Assembly: GCA_005772765.1 (NCBI GenBank) | Contig: SXIR01000159.1 | Location: 1 to 42,849 of the forward strand | Reading direction: 5' to 3' | Source: Actinomycetota bacterium | Lineage (GTDB): Bacteria; Actinomycetota; Acidimicrobiia; IMCC26256; PALSA-610 | Length of the DNA stretch: 42,849 nucleotides | Shown: positions 32,135 through 39,708 of the stretch, one piece after another | How positions within the stretch are numbered: position 1 is the stretch's first letter | How the letters are laid out: each line of letters begins with the position of its first letter | The notes under the pieces: generated by a model | Told to the model about the DNA's origin: nothing | What the model saw: only the letters and a program-made list of their open reading frames with translations | Database searches by the model: none | Position numbers and translations under genes: made by a program

Positions 32135-33061
32135 ATGAGTATCCGGATATCGGTGCAAGCAGCGCCGAAGGATCGCACGTCGTGGCTCGAACTCGCGCGA
32201 GACGTGGAGGACGGCGGCTTCCAGGCGCTGTATGCCGCCGATCATCCCGGTACCTCACCCTCGCCGTTCGTTGCGCTCGCCGCAGCGGCGGCCGTCACCG
32301 AGCAGATCGAACTCGGAACCTGTGTCGTCAACGCCGGACTTTGGGAGCCGCTTGCGCTCGCGAACGCGGCTGCAACCTTGGATTTGGTGTCCGATGGTCG
32401 AACCATCCTCGGTGTCGGCGCGGGCCACACACCGCAGGAATGGACTTCAATCGGCCGAACGTTGCCCACGCCGAGCGAACGCGTCGCACGAATGATCGAG
32501 TTGGTCGACGCGGCAACCCAGCTGCTCGGCGGCGGCGCGACCAACTATGCCGGACACCACTTCACACTCAGCGACGCCGTGCTGGATGATCCGAGACCGG
32601 TGCGCAATCCCGTCCCGTTACTGATCGGCGGCAATGGTCGCAACGTGCTGCAGTTCGCTGGACGCCGAGCCGACATCGTCGGCATCACCGGACTCGGCCG
32701 AACGATGCCGGACGGCCATCATCACGAGGTCGACTGGAGTCGCGACGCACTCGAAGCGACGATCCGAACGATCAGACCCGACCGCGATCGCGACAACCGG
32801 GCTGCGGAGATCGAGGCGCTCGTCCAGGCGGTCGTCATCACCGACGACGTAACCAACGCCGCGCGCGAGATGACGGCGCTCATCGCTGGAACGTCGATCG
32901 ACGACCTGATCGCCACGCCGTTCGTCTGGATCGGCACCCTGGACGACATCGCGGCCAAGCTTGAGGAAACGCAACGAACGCTCGGGATCAGCCGCTACGT
33001 CGTTCGGCCATCAGCAATGCACGACGCGCGCCTGATCATCGACGCGCTCGCCGACGTGTGA
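32135..33061 (+). CDS. LLM-class F420-dependent oxidoreductase (TIGR03621-like)
   Basis: A 308-residue luciferase-like TIM-barrel enzyme. It shows ISVQAAPKDRTSWLELARDV, the motif ALYAADHPGTSPSPFVALAA, LDLVSDGRTILGVGAGHTPQ and PLLIGGNGRNVLQFAGRRAD. The GAGHTPQEW segment and the LIGGNG loop fit the TIGR03621 group of F420-dependent enzymes. ATG 32135 is chosen over the farther TTG at 32084 because AGGGG lies just before it and the conserved domain begins there. The 192 bases between the STAND gene and this one (31943-32134) contain no gene I can support. The substrate is unknown. Confidence 0.85.
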   Translation: MSIRISVQAAPKDRTSWLELARDVEDGGFQALYAADHPGTSPSPFVALAAAAAVTEQIELGTCVVNAGLWEPLALANAAATLDLVSDGRTILGVGAGHTPQEWTSIGRTLPTPSERVARMIELVDAATQLLGGGATNYAGHHFTLSDAVLDDPRPVRNPVPLLIGGNGRNVLQFAGRRADIVGITGLGRTMPDGHHHEVDWSRDALEATIRTIRPDRDRDNRAAEIEALVQAVVITDDVTNAAREMTALIAGTSIDDLIATPFVWIGTLDDIAAKLEETQRTLGISRYVVRPSAMHDARLIIDALADV

Positions 33062-33107
33062 ACGACCGTCGCGCCGTCCGCTCGTCCGCGCACGCGGAGC
33101 GACCGAG

Positions 33108-33356
33108 TCAGCGCGAGCGATTCGCACGCAACGATTGAAGGCGCCGCTCGTACTCCTCGACTTCGATCTCGCCGCGAGCGATCCGCTCATGCAGGATCTC
33201 CTCCGCGTCGGGGGTCGACGCTCGGAGGTGGTGGCCGAGGGAGTTGTGACGGATCAATGCAACGACCACCCAGGCGATCGAGCCCCAGAAGAGGATCATC
33301 ATCAGGAACATCAGGACGAACCAACCACCGCCCCAACCGTGGTTCCAGTCGGTCAT
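33108..33356 (-). CDS. SHOCT-domain membrane protein
   Basis: An 82-residue protein: Trp/Gly-rich N-terminus (DWNHGWGGGW), one transmembrane helix (VLMFLMMILFWGSIAWVVVA), then a short oligomerisation SHOCT domain (ILHERIARGEIEVEEY) at the C-terminus. ATG 33356 is used; the frame extends 18 residues upstream. It converges with the LLM gene. Parts of this gene and its flanks recur in scrambled form at 36050-36305. SHOCT proteins are common and of unclear function. Confidence 0.78.
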   Translation of the reverse strand: MTDWNHGWGGGWFVLMFLMMILFWGSIAWVVVALIRHNSLGHHLRASTPDAEEILHERIARGEIEVEEYERRLQSLRANRSR

Positions 33357-33585
33357 CGGTTCATCATCCCGCGGTGCACCAGCTCCTGATCCCACCGTCG
33401 GACGATGCACGAAGACGTCGGGCCACGACTGGTTTCGGTCATGGATTCAGTGTCCTCACATCGGTCGCTTCGGTATACGGTCGAAAGTCCCAGAGATGGC
33501 GACGTGAGAATGCGTCCGAGACCTGGTATCCGCTCGAAGTGACCTTGACCTTGCGGCTGGGAGCAGGTGAGTCAGGTGGTCCCGC

Positions 33586-34317
33586 TCACGAGCCTCGTCG
33601 GCGGCCGATGACCGCGACGAGTCCGGCAAGCAGTGTCTCGTTGCCGAAGGATTGGCGGATCTCCGCGTCGACGCCGAACCGAGCAAGGAACCCTGGGAGT
33701 CGACTGGTATCAATGAGCACGTTGTCGTGTGTCTCGTCATCACGACGCCAGAGTTCGCCATCACGGACAAACATTGTCATCTCACGCCGGAAGACTCGAT
33801 CATCGAGGACCGAGCGGCGCGTCGTGAGCACCCAGTCCTCACCGAACCAGACGCCGGGCGGCTGTCCGCGGCGGGCAGATCCCCATTCCAGGTCGCAGAT
33901 GTCGAACGCGAGCAACCCGCGCTCCTCAAGCGCACCCGCCATGGCGGCCAGCGAACTGTCGATGTCCTCCTCGCTGTCGAGGTAGCTCAACGCATGACCG
34001 ACGCTGACGATTGCATCGGCGGTCGGCAGCGGATCCTCGGGAAGCCGAAGAACCTCGACCGGCACCGTGGGCACGAAGCCACGAGCCAAATCGACCATGG
34101 CCGGAGACGCGTCGGTGGCGAGTACCCGATGGCCTGCCTCAACGAGGTACTTCGTGAGCAACCCCGATCCACAGCCGAGCTCCAGGACCAGCCCGGACCG
34201 CTCGAGGACGGGCTCGAGGATCCTCAGGATCCCGGGTGCTACCGCATCCGCGTGGAACCCGAACCCTTCGTGATGAATGCGGGCGAGGTCCGATCGGAAA
34301 TACGGGGAGGCAGCCAT
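33586..34317 (-). CDS. SAM-dependent methyltransferase (class I)
   Basis: A 243-residue Rossmann-type methyltransferase. Motif I is LVLELGCGSGLLTKYLVEAG, motif II ATDASPAMVDLARG, and motif post-II DAIVSVGHALSYLDSEED. A beta-rich C-terminal part follows (GVWFGEDWVLTTRRSVLDD). ATG 34317 is chosen at the start of the conserved MAASPYFRSDLARIHHEGFG; the frame is open for 56 low-complexity residues upstream. The acceptor is unknown. It is the first of two adjacent minus-strand genes in the accessory region. Confidence 0.82.
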   Translation of the reverse strand: MAASPYFRSDLARIHHEGFGFHADAVAPGILRILEPVLERSGLVLELGCGSGLLTKYLVEAGHRVLATDASPAMVDLARGFVPTVPVEVLRLPEDPLPTADAIVSVGHALSYLDSEEDIDSSLAAMAGALEERGLLAFDICDLEWGSARRGQPPGVWFGEDWVLTTRRSVLDDRVFRREMTMFVRDGELWRRDDETHDNVLIDTSRLPGFLARFGVDAEIRQSFGNETLLAGLVAVIGRRRGS

Positions 34318-34404
34318 ACATCGCAATCGTGACACAGCGCTCCGTTCGTGAGACCGCGATCTCCGACGCCCTGGGCCGGCGTCCGGGGACGGGACGCGCT
34401 GTGC

Positions 34405-34431
34405 GGGCGATCCGGGCGATCCGGGCGGTTG
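34405..34431. repeat. Three 9-bp tandem units between methyltransferase and DinB-like genes
   Basis: GGGCGATCC, GGGCGATCC and GGGCGGTTG follow one another. The 116-base gap between the two genes is otherwise featureless. It looks like simple slippage. Confidence 0.7.
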
Positions 34432-34433
34432 GG

Positions 34434-34985
34434 TCAGCGGGTGAGGACTGCGAGGTCCCGGATAGCGAAGGTGTGGTGGGCCCATTCCTCACCGATGACG
34501 ACATCGATACAGAACCCGACGGGGAACGCCGTTGAAGGCGGAAAGCCCGGCGACGCATTTTGCTCGCAGGTCTGCGTGATGAACGGGACCGACAATCCAG
34601 CGATGAGTTCGCGGACGGCGATCATGCGGTCGAGACGAGCTTCGAGGATCTCGTCGAAAGACGCCGGAGCGAAGACGTTGATTCCCCAGGCTGAGACGTC
34701 GACCGTCGGGTCTGGGCGGCCGACGCGGTGATCGGGAGGCATGCCGAGCCGGTGGTAGGGCGACACACTTGCGCAAACGGTGCGGGTGATCCAGGCGTCA
34801 GTGACGAACAAGAGGTGGCGTTGTGTTTCGAGGAACGACCACTCTCTGTCGACCGAGCTGTCCAGAAGCTCGCCGTCGAGCGCGCCTGCCGTTGCGAAGG
34901 TCGTCGCCCAGGCGTTTTCGACGATCGACCACGCCGCTTGGTAGCCGTCCGGCGTCTTGGGGAGTGACCTTGGGTCGGCGGTCAT
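34434..34985 (-). CDS. DinB-like four-helix protein
   Basis: A 183-residue protein with the DinB/YfiT layout: SFLETQRHLLFVTDAWITRT with the first metal histidine, and EEWAHHTFAIRDLAVLTR with the closing two histidines near the C-terminus. The family are four-helix metal-binding proteins, some of them thiol-dependent transferases; the substrate is not known. ATG 34985 has AAGG eight bases upstream. It may be transcribed with the methyltransferase gene 116 bases downstream. Confidence 0.78.
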   Translation of the reverse strand: MTADPRSLPKTPDGYQAAWSIVENAWATTFATAGALDGELLDSSVDREWSFLETQRHLLFVTDAWITRTVCASVSPYHRLGMPPDHRVGRPDPTVDVSAWGINVFAPASFDEILEARLDRMIAVRELIAGLSVPFITQTCEQNASPGFPPSTAFPVGFCIDVVIGEEWAHHTFAIRDLAVLTR

Positions 34986-35201
34986 CCCGCAAGCCTTGCA
35001 TCACCGACACGACTTGTGCTCGACAAGACTGACCCCGCGTACGCACCGGGCGTTTGCGGACGGTCTCGGCTGCGGTCGGTGTCAAGGTGTGCGTGTGGCG
35101 TTCCCCCACCCGCTCCTGAGTTCCAGCCCGGCGACGAGCGAACGGCGCTCCTTCAGCGGCTCGAACGATCTTCGGCCAAGGGTGTGAAAGACAACGTCGT
35201 G

Positions 35202-35293
35202 GTGGAGATGATCGCGGCACTTTCAAACCTATCCGGAGAGTCACAATTTGGACAACTTCTCCAGATGGCGGGTGACGGATCGTTGTACTGAAC
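35202..35293. repeat. Accessory repeat R1, copy 1
   Basis: A stretch of about 92 bases highly similar to copy 3 at 39562-39653, and over its first part to copy 2 at 38035-38063. In the plus frame it reads VEMIAALSNLSGESQFGQLL and ends in a stop. In the minus frame it reads ESAAIIST. Differences between copies 1 and 3 fall mostly at a codon position that is the wobble base in both frames, so one of them was coding. The 34986-35433 interval holds no complete gene I can support. Copy 1 lies about 140 bases past the 3' end of a lipoprotein gene. Confidence 0.8.
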
Positions 35294-35433
35294 GCACCAT
35301 TGCGTGACGAGCGTCTCGTCGCCTGGCATAGGTGCGGCCCGCCCGCCGATGCCGCGCGGCTCAGTCGTTGATGAGTGAACGCACAACGCTTCACAGAGTC
35401 GGGTCAAATCTCAAGGGATCAGCCGTGGACGGG

Positions 35434-35937
35434 TCACGCTGGCCAACACCCCGTACTGCCGGTAATCCAAGCCCGTTTCAGGTCAGCATTGACTGTGAGA
35501 ACGAATCTCGGCTTGGTTCCTTCGTCGTTACCTCCAGCAATCAGATCGACCAACGGTTCGTCCCGCCGCAACTCAACGGTGAACCCAAGGTCCTCAAGAA
35601 AGTTACGACCTCGATCGAGAACTTCCTTTTCGCCGATGTCTTCAGTGAGCTCAAAAACTCGGTTGTACTCCCAGTCGAGAATCGGCTCTTGAACTTCGAA
35701 ACCTTGCGTACACGACCCCTCTGTGTCGGGCGGATCGTGAGCAGTGTTCTCAGCAATCGCCTCAGCCAGTGCATCAACGGTCTCTCGTACGTATCGAATA
35801 GCTTCGTCACGATCGGCCAGCACCGCGGTCGTCGGCGTTGACGTATCCCGACTGTCGATGACATCATCGTTGCCACACGAGTTGATGGCGAATAGCAGTA
35901 CCAGGGCGGCGACCACATGACGCTTTGCGATGATCAT
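35434..35937 (-). CDS. Lipoprotein A, paralogue of the 39861-40439 product
   Basis: A 167-residue secreted lipoprotein. The signal is MIIAKRHVVAALVLLFAINS followed by Cys21 as lipid attachment site. A Ser/Thr/Asp-rich linker, a helical region (RDEAIRYVRETVDALAEAIA), a central cysteine in GSCTQGFEVQEPILDWEY and a beta-rich end finishing ITGSTGCWPA follow. The second lipoprotein (39861-40439) shares the same order: lipid Cys, helix, CSSG...EPP..WEW and a final GSTGC, suggesting one disulfide. The function is unknown. The paralogue is coupled to a DUF1023 hydrolase gene, so an immunity or periplasmic partner role is conceivable. Codon use is less GC-rich than in the core genes. Confidence 0.72.
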   Translation of the reverse strand: MIIAKRHVVAALVLLFAINSCGNDDVIDSRDTSTPTTAVLADRDEAIRYVRETVDALAEAIAENTAHDPPDTEGSCTQGFEVQEPILDWEYNRVFELTEDIGEKEVLDRGRNFLEDLGFTVELRRDEPLVDLIAGGNDEGTKPRFVLTVNADLKRAWITGSTGCWPA

Positions 35938-36049
35938 GATGGCATGACTCCCGTCCCCATCCGTGTCATGTTATCGAGGGAGGTCGCACCCCCGTTGAAG
36001 TAGCAGCCACGGGCAGTCATCGAAGGTATGGTCTGCGAACCGCTCACGC

Positions 36050-36305
36050 CAACGACCGATGCGCCGTCCGCGCGTCCGCGCACGCGGAGCGGCCGAGTCA
36101 GCGAGAACGATTCCAACGCAGCGATTGAAGGCGCTGCTCGCACTCAGGCCACCACCTCCACGTGCCGACCCCCGACGCGGAGGAGATCCAGCATGAGCGG
36201 ATCGCTCACGGCGAGATCGAAGTCGGGCCAGGACTGATTTCCGTCATCGATTCGGTGTCCCGCCGGTCGCTTCGGTAACGGCCGAAAGTCCTACGCGATG
36301 GCGAC
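36050..36305. pseudogene. Scrambled remnant copy of the SHOCT gene region, with inverted middle segment
   Basis: Three adjoining blocks match the SHOCT locus. 36050-36145 matches 33060-33155 in the same orientation (3' end of the gene and its downstream flank). 36146-36225 matches 33158-33237 in the opposite orientation (the SHOCT helix codons; only about two mismatches over its last 58 bases). 36221-36305 matches 33416-33503 in direct orientation (upstream flank). The transmembrane-coding part (33238-33415) is absent. No intact protein can result. It is a non-functional rearranged duplicate. Confidence 0.85.
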
Positions 36306-36368
36306 ACTTCGTCGGTTACCGGCGGGTGCAACGGACGCAGGAGAGATGCGCAATGCACGGCGCCGTCC

Positions 36369-36385
36369 GTTGTCGAAGCGACAAC
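36369..36385. repeat. 17-bp perfect inverted repeat, also present at R1 copy 3
   Basis: GTTGTCGAAGCGACAAC: 7-bp arms and a three-base centre. Almost the same palindrome (centre AAA) opens R1 copy 3 at 39541-39557. It could be a regulator operator or a recombination or hairpin site. The bases around it (36306-36477) contain no gene I can support. Confidence 0.6.
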
Positions 36386-36477
36386 GACAAGCGGACCTTG
36401 TCGGACGCTTTTCGAACTCTGACGATCTGCTCCGCAGGTTCGAACGTCTGCATGGATCGGCGAAATGACTCTGCCGC

Positions 36478-36682
36478 TCAACTCCCGCGCAGGTGGCGGC
36501 GCAGCGCGTGCCGAATCACGTCAGAGTTGGTGCGGCCTTCCTGTTCCGCGCGCTCACGCAATGCTTCGCTGTCATAGTCGAGACAACTTCTGGTCCATTG
36601 CCTTGGCCTTCTCGGGCGTGGCGGTGTCGCTCTCGATCTGAGCGAGGTACCTCTTAAGAAATCCGACCGATCGCGGGTCCAT
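36478..36682 (-). pseudogene. Ribbon-helix-helix antitoxin-like remnant in two frames
   Basis: The frame ending at 36478 reads DYDSEALRERAEQEGRTNSD and continues VIRHALRRHLRGS, which matches the helix-turn-helix part of CopG/RHH proteins but lacks the N-terminal DNA-binding strand and a start codon. An overlapping frame (ATG 36682 to stop 36572, 36 residues) reads FLKRYLAQIESDTATPEKAK and ends QKLSRL just where the RHH frame begins. A single frameshift would join them. It is probably a decayed antitoxin; I see no intact toxin next to it. Confidence 0.5.
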
Positions 36683-37187
36683 CACGCCGTTTTCGGTCGG
36701 CCCACTCCTCCACAGTTTCCAGGCAATAGGGTGCGTAGTGTCGAAGAAACCTGGTGTCGTCGAGATCCCATTTCCAGTATTGAGATCGAAGCGTCAGGAC
36801 GGGCGGGGACACCTCGCGCAAGACTCGGATCGTGAGACGACCATTGGTCAGGCCAATATGGCCCGTGCGCTCATCGCCGTATAGAAACGATACTCACTGA
36901 ACCGGTAACCGCTCTTGAAGATCCAAGGCATCTGTTCAACAATGGCGTTTAGTAGGTCGATCATCTCATCCGTCGTTCCTTGCCAACTGCGACCCGAGCG
37001 TCGGCGAAGTCGTCCATCGTCCGCCTGACATAGTCAATCGCATCCTGGCGATCTGTCATCGTCACGGTCGGGACAGCGACGGTGCTGGTTTGCGGTGGCC
37101 TTACGACCACCGCCTCGACCACCGGCGCCAGCGACCAGTCCTGGTTGTCAGGGTCGGCACCGAACCAACGAGGAACACTTGGCCGCC
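36654..37187 (-). pseudogene. Frameshifted gene remnant, lipoprotein-like in its first part
   Basis: Three successive minus-strand frames read like one protein. Frame 1 (to stop 36961) gives SLAPVVEAVVVRPPQTSTVA and TDRQDAIDYVRRTMDDFADA, which resembles the helix of lipoprotein A (RDEAIRYVRETVDALAEAIA). Frame 2 (to 36848) gives MIDLLNAIVEQMPWIFKSGY and RFSEYRFYT. Frame 3 (to 36654) gives GHIGLTNGRLTIRVLREVSP and KWDLDDTRFLRHYAPYCLET. Two single-base shifts would restore a continuous product of about 170 residues. Its 5' end overlaps the end of the gene at 37101-37979. Function unknown. Confidence 0.55.
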
Positions 37188-37979
37188 GAGAACCGCACCA
37201 GGTTCGGGCAGCTCTTCGTGCTCGTCAGCGCTGAGGCAAACGTCGACCTCAAACCCGATCGTCCGAACTCGCGCGACCATGAACGTCTGCCCGGTCTGCG
37301 CGGTCGTTCGGCGGGTCGACTCGGAGACGACTCCGTATAGCCGCGCAGTCGCTTGCGCGGCGGCCGGTTCACTAAAGACGCCGTGCGAGAAGAACGACTG
37401 AGCTGCCATCCTTGGTGGCCACGTCCAACCGCGCTCCGCGAAGTGCGCTGGCGGCTCCGACGCGTTTTCAGCGTTGGGGTCCAGCAGGCTCCCCCTCGAT
37501 TCGGAAAAGGCGTTCTCGTCAGGGAAGCTCGTAACCGATACGCCGCACGCAACTACCGCCGCGTTGACTTCGCCAAGCGTCGCACGACCAAGCAGATGTC
37601 GCTGTTCGAGTTCGAGCGCAATACTGGTCAGCTGCTCACCGTCTTCATCGACGACCGCCGCAGTCGCGACCTCGTCGTTGACCATCCGGAGATCGCGAAG
37701 GCGAGTTCTTCCGCTTGATGCCACCGAAGGCAGCAGGTCGACAACTTGCCTGGCGCGCACACCGATCATGAGCCGAGCGCCCGAGTTCGAGTCTTCCCAG
37801 AGCAGTACGTCGATCCCGTCGGCACTACCCAGCATGCGCGCAGCGGGCAATACAGCGGCGACAAGCCGGTCAAGCTCGTCATGATCTGCAACGGCAAGCC
37901 CAACACACGCAAGATTCGATGCCACGCACAACTCTCGCGCTTCGCCGAATCCGGATCGCGCAATACCGACGACCGGCAA
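37101..37979 (-). CDS. Unknown protein, possibly C-terminally frameshifted
   Basis: A 292-residue frame from TTG 37979, chosen because GGAG lies six bases upstream; the open frame reaches 38243, but that part runs through repeat R1 and the antitoxin gene on the other strand. Pieces: GIARSGFGEARELCVASNLA, a cofactor-domain-like VDLLPSVASSGRTRLRDLRM, and a beta-rich end FMVARVRTIGFEVDVCLSAD. The last residues (RTGRWRRWSRRWS) are unnatural, and the neighbouring frame continues more plausibly (ADPDNQDWSLAPVVEAV), so a frameshift near 37180 is likely. No family recognised. Confidence 0.5.
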   Translation of the reverse strand: MPVVGIARSGFGEARELCVASNLACVGLAVADHDELDRLVAAVLPAARMLGSADGIDVLLWEDSNSGARLMIGVRARQVVDLLPSVASSGRTRLRDLRMVNDEVATAAVVDEDGEQLTSIALELEQRHLLGRATLGEVNAAVVACGVSVTSFPDENAFSESRGSLLDPNAENASEPPAHFAERGWTWPPRMAAQSFFSHGVFSEPAAAQATARLYGVVSESTRRTTAQTGQTFMVARVRTIGFEVDVCLSADEHEELPEPGAVLGGQVFLVGSVPTLTTRTGRWRRWSRRWS

Positions 37980-38016
37980 CCGGGACTCCGCTCGTCGTCG
38001 GCCCAGGGCAAACGCC

Positions 38017-38063
38017 GTCGAGACGACAACGGCAGTGGAGATGATCGCGGCGCTTTCACACCC
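38017..38063. repeat. Accessory repeat R1, copy 2 (short)
   Basis: GTCGAGACGACAACGGCAGT and the following 27 bases match R1 copy 3 at about 44 of 48 positions; the similarity then stops. In the plus frame it encodes VETTTAVEMIAALS, in the minus frame ESAAIISTAVVVST. It lies just ahead of the VapBC-type operon and at the 5' edge of the unknown minus-strand gene. Confidence 0.75.
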
Positions 38064-38149
38064 TTGCGCGGCTCTCGCCTCGGCAATGCCTGATCTCGTT
38101 GTCCCAGGTGGCAGGTAGCATCTGCTCGACGCGAGCGAGGAGGTCGGTA

Positions 38150-38323
38150 GTGGCGTTTCCTGAGCCAGCACACGCGAAGCCGGACAACTCCTGGTTCTAC
38201 CGGCGGCACTCGCTCGAGGAACTCGTCGACGGCGCGACACCACTCGCCTCAGTCGACCAACTGCTGATCGACGACCTCTCCGACGACGAAGCAGACGCGT
38301 TCTACGCAGCCCTCAGCAAATGA
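38150..38323 (+). CDS. Antitoxin of a VapBC-type module
   Basis: A 57-residue protein beginning MAFPEPAHAKPDNSWFYRRH and ending with an acidic tail, LIDDLSDDEADAFYAALSK. GTG 38150 has a strong GAGGAGG site six bases upstream, making the shorter start preferable. The stop overlaps the ATG of the PIN toxin (ATGA), the usual antitoxin-toxin order. It shows no obvious DNA-binding domain, so it may neutralise the toxin through its acidic C-terminus without acting as the operon repressor by itself. Confidence 0.75.
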   Translation: MAFPEPAHAKPDNSWFYRRHSLEELVDGATPLASVDQLLIDDLSDDEADAFYAALSK

Positions 38324-38739
38324 CTGCAGTTGTCGTCGACACCGGCGTCTTCAGCGCCGGGCTCAGCCGCCGGCGCAACGACCTTGTCGCGGCCTACGCC
38401 GAACATCTGCAAGGTCGCGTCCTGGTCATCGCTCCGCAGACCGTCGCGGAAATGCGCTTTGGCGCTTTGGCGGCACGATGGGGTGCAGGTCGCATCGCCG
38501 AACTCGAACGGAGGGTCGCGCTCGCGCGCATCGCCGTCATCGACGATGCGCTGATCTGGACTCACGCCCGCTTACGTGTCGATTGCCGCGCGGCTGGGCA
38601 TGCGCTCGCTCAACCAACGCACGCAGCTGACCTCTGGGTCGCAGCGACCGCAGTCCACCTCGGCATCCCGCTGGTGTCACACGACCAGGTGTTCGCCCGC
38701 ACACCAGGGCTCGATCTCGTGTCGGCTGATCGCCGATGA
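38320..38739 (+). CDS. PIN-domain ribonuclease toxin, VapC-like
   Basis: A 139-residue PIN domain with all four acidic residues: Asp7 (TAVVVDTGVFSA), Glu44 (TVAEMRFGAL), Asp104 (HAADLWVAATAVHLG) and Asp122 (PLVSHDQVF). VapC toxins cut tRNA or rRNA. It starts with an ATG overlapping the antitoxin stop, and its own stop overlaps the ATG of a third gene (38736), so three proteins are made from one coupled message. This makes it the clearest complete module in the accessory region. Confidence 0.88.
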   Translation: MTAVVVDTGVFSAGLSRRRNDLVAAYAEHLQGRVLVIAPQTVAEMRFGALAARWGAGRIAELERRVALARIAVIDDALIWTHARLRVDCRAAGHALAQPTHAADLWVAATAVHLGIPLVSHDQVFARTPGLDLVSADRR

Positions 38740-39485
38740 AAGAAGCGGACGGCCACGGTCTGGTTCCGCTCGACGAAGCGACCGTCGCTGCGGTCAACGA
38801 CGCACTGCACGAATCACAGGTGTCCGGCTTTCGTGTTGCCGACGACGGATCGGTCGCCGAGCTCCTCGTGCTGGTCGACACGCTGCCTGAGGCCGGTCCG
38901 ATGGAACAGGCGAGGCGAGTCGTCGTCATGCACGATCCGTCACGGATACGAATCGTGCTGCGTCGCACCGGTAGAGGTGACGACTTCTACGAAGGCCCGA
39001 TGCTGATACTTCAAGACGTTGCGGAACTCGACAGGTTCTTCGCCCACCACATCACCTGGGCGCACGAGATGTATTCCTGCGATTTCCTCGACGGGAGCGC
39101 CGAACACGTCGCGGATTGGCCAACAACAGTCAGCCTCGAACTCGCGTTCGCAACGGGCCGCGCCGATCACAGCCTCTACTGGTGGGTCGAATGCGGCAGG
39201 AACGCGGACGACGCCGTGCGCTCCTACTGGCTCCAGGGCTTCGTCGAGTTTGGCGCCGTGGAGGTGCACGACGAGCTCGGCACACGCGTTTCGCTCGCTG
39301 CCTTTGGGGAAGGAGCTCGTCGCTGGTGGCGAGCGTTCCATGACGGCGACGCTCGGGTCGGCGCCGAAGCACAGCGGGAGGCACGGAAGTCAGAAGGATG
39401 GCAGTGGTGGCAAGCGGGCCGCACCTCCATCGCGGTCCCAGCCAACGCGTGGCCCAATCGCCCTGGCACCGACCCACGCGACTGA
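38736..39485 (+). CDS. Unknown protein coupled to the VapBC-type module
   Basis: A 249-residue soluble protein starting at an ATG that overlaps the toxin stop (ATGA). Visible: LVPLDEATVAAVNDALHESQ, a long middle region FYEGPMLILQDVAELDRFFA, then Trp-rich LYWWVECGRNADDAVRSYWL and WWRAFHDGD. There are no membrane segments or signal. I do not recognise a family. Its coupling suggests a function with the toxin pair, for example a second regulator or chaperone, but it could be an independent passenger. GC is similar to the toxin gene. Confidence 0.7.
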   Translation: MKEADGHGLVPLDEATVAAVNDALHESQVSGFRVADDGSVAELLVLVDTLPEAGPMEQARRVVVMHDPSRIRIVLRRTGRGDDFYEGPMLILQDVAELDRFFAHHITWAHEMYSCDFLDGSAEHVADWPTTVSLELAFATGRADHSLYWWVECGRNADDAVRSYWLQGFVEFGAVEVHDELGTRVSLAAFGEGARRWWRAFHDGDARVGAEAQREARKSEGWQWWQAGRTSIAVPANAWPNRPGTDPRD

Positions 39486-39540
39486 GCTGGCCAACAACCG
39501 ATTCGCGGTCTTTCACACCCTGGCCGCGACCAGGACGAAC

Positions 39541-39653
39541 GTTGTCGAAACGACAACGGCAGTGGAGATGATCGCAGCGCTTTCAAACCCATCCGTCGAG
39601 TCCCAATTCGGACAAGTTCTCCAGTTGGCAAGCGACGGATCGTTGTCCTGAAC
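39541..39653. repeat. Accessory repeat R1, copy 3, opening with a perfect palindrome
   Basis: It starts with GTTGTCGAAACGACAAC (7-bp arms) and runs through the block shared with copies 1 and 2. The plus frame reads VEMIAALSNPSVESQFGQVL and ends DGSLS then stop. It follows the third VapBC-operon gene by 55 bases and lies 207 bases past the 3' end of lipoprotein B, mirroring copy 1 next to lipoprotein A. Confidence 0.8.
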
Positions 39654-39708
39654 ACATCATCACTTGATGGAGGTCTCGACGCTCGGACTCGAGCACTCTG
39701 GAATCGAG

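Noticed and set aside
35016-35291. A 91-residue plus-strand frame ending in R1 copy 1
   Set aside because: Only the R1 part recurs elsewhere. The N-terminal half is arginine- and proline-rich and has no ribosome site, so I describe the repeat and not a gene.
36206-36481. A 91-residue minus-strand frame
   Set aside because: It runs across the scrambled SHOCT remnant and the palindrome and resembles no protein.
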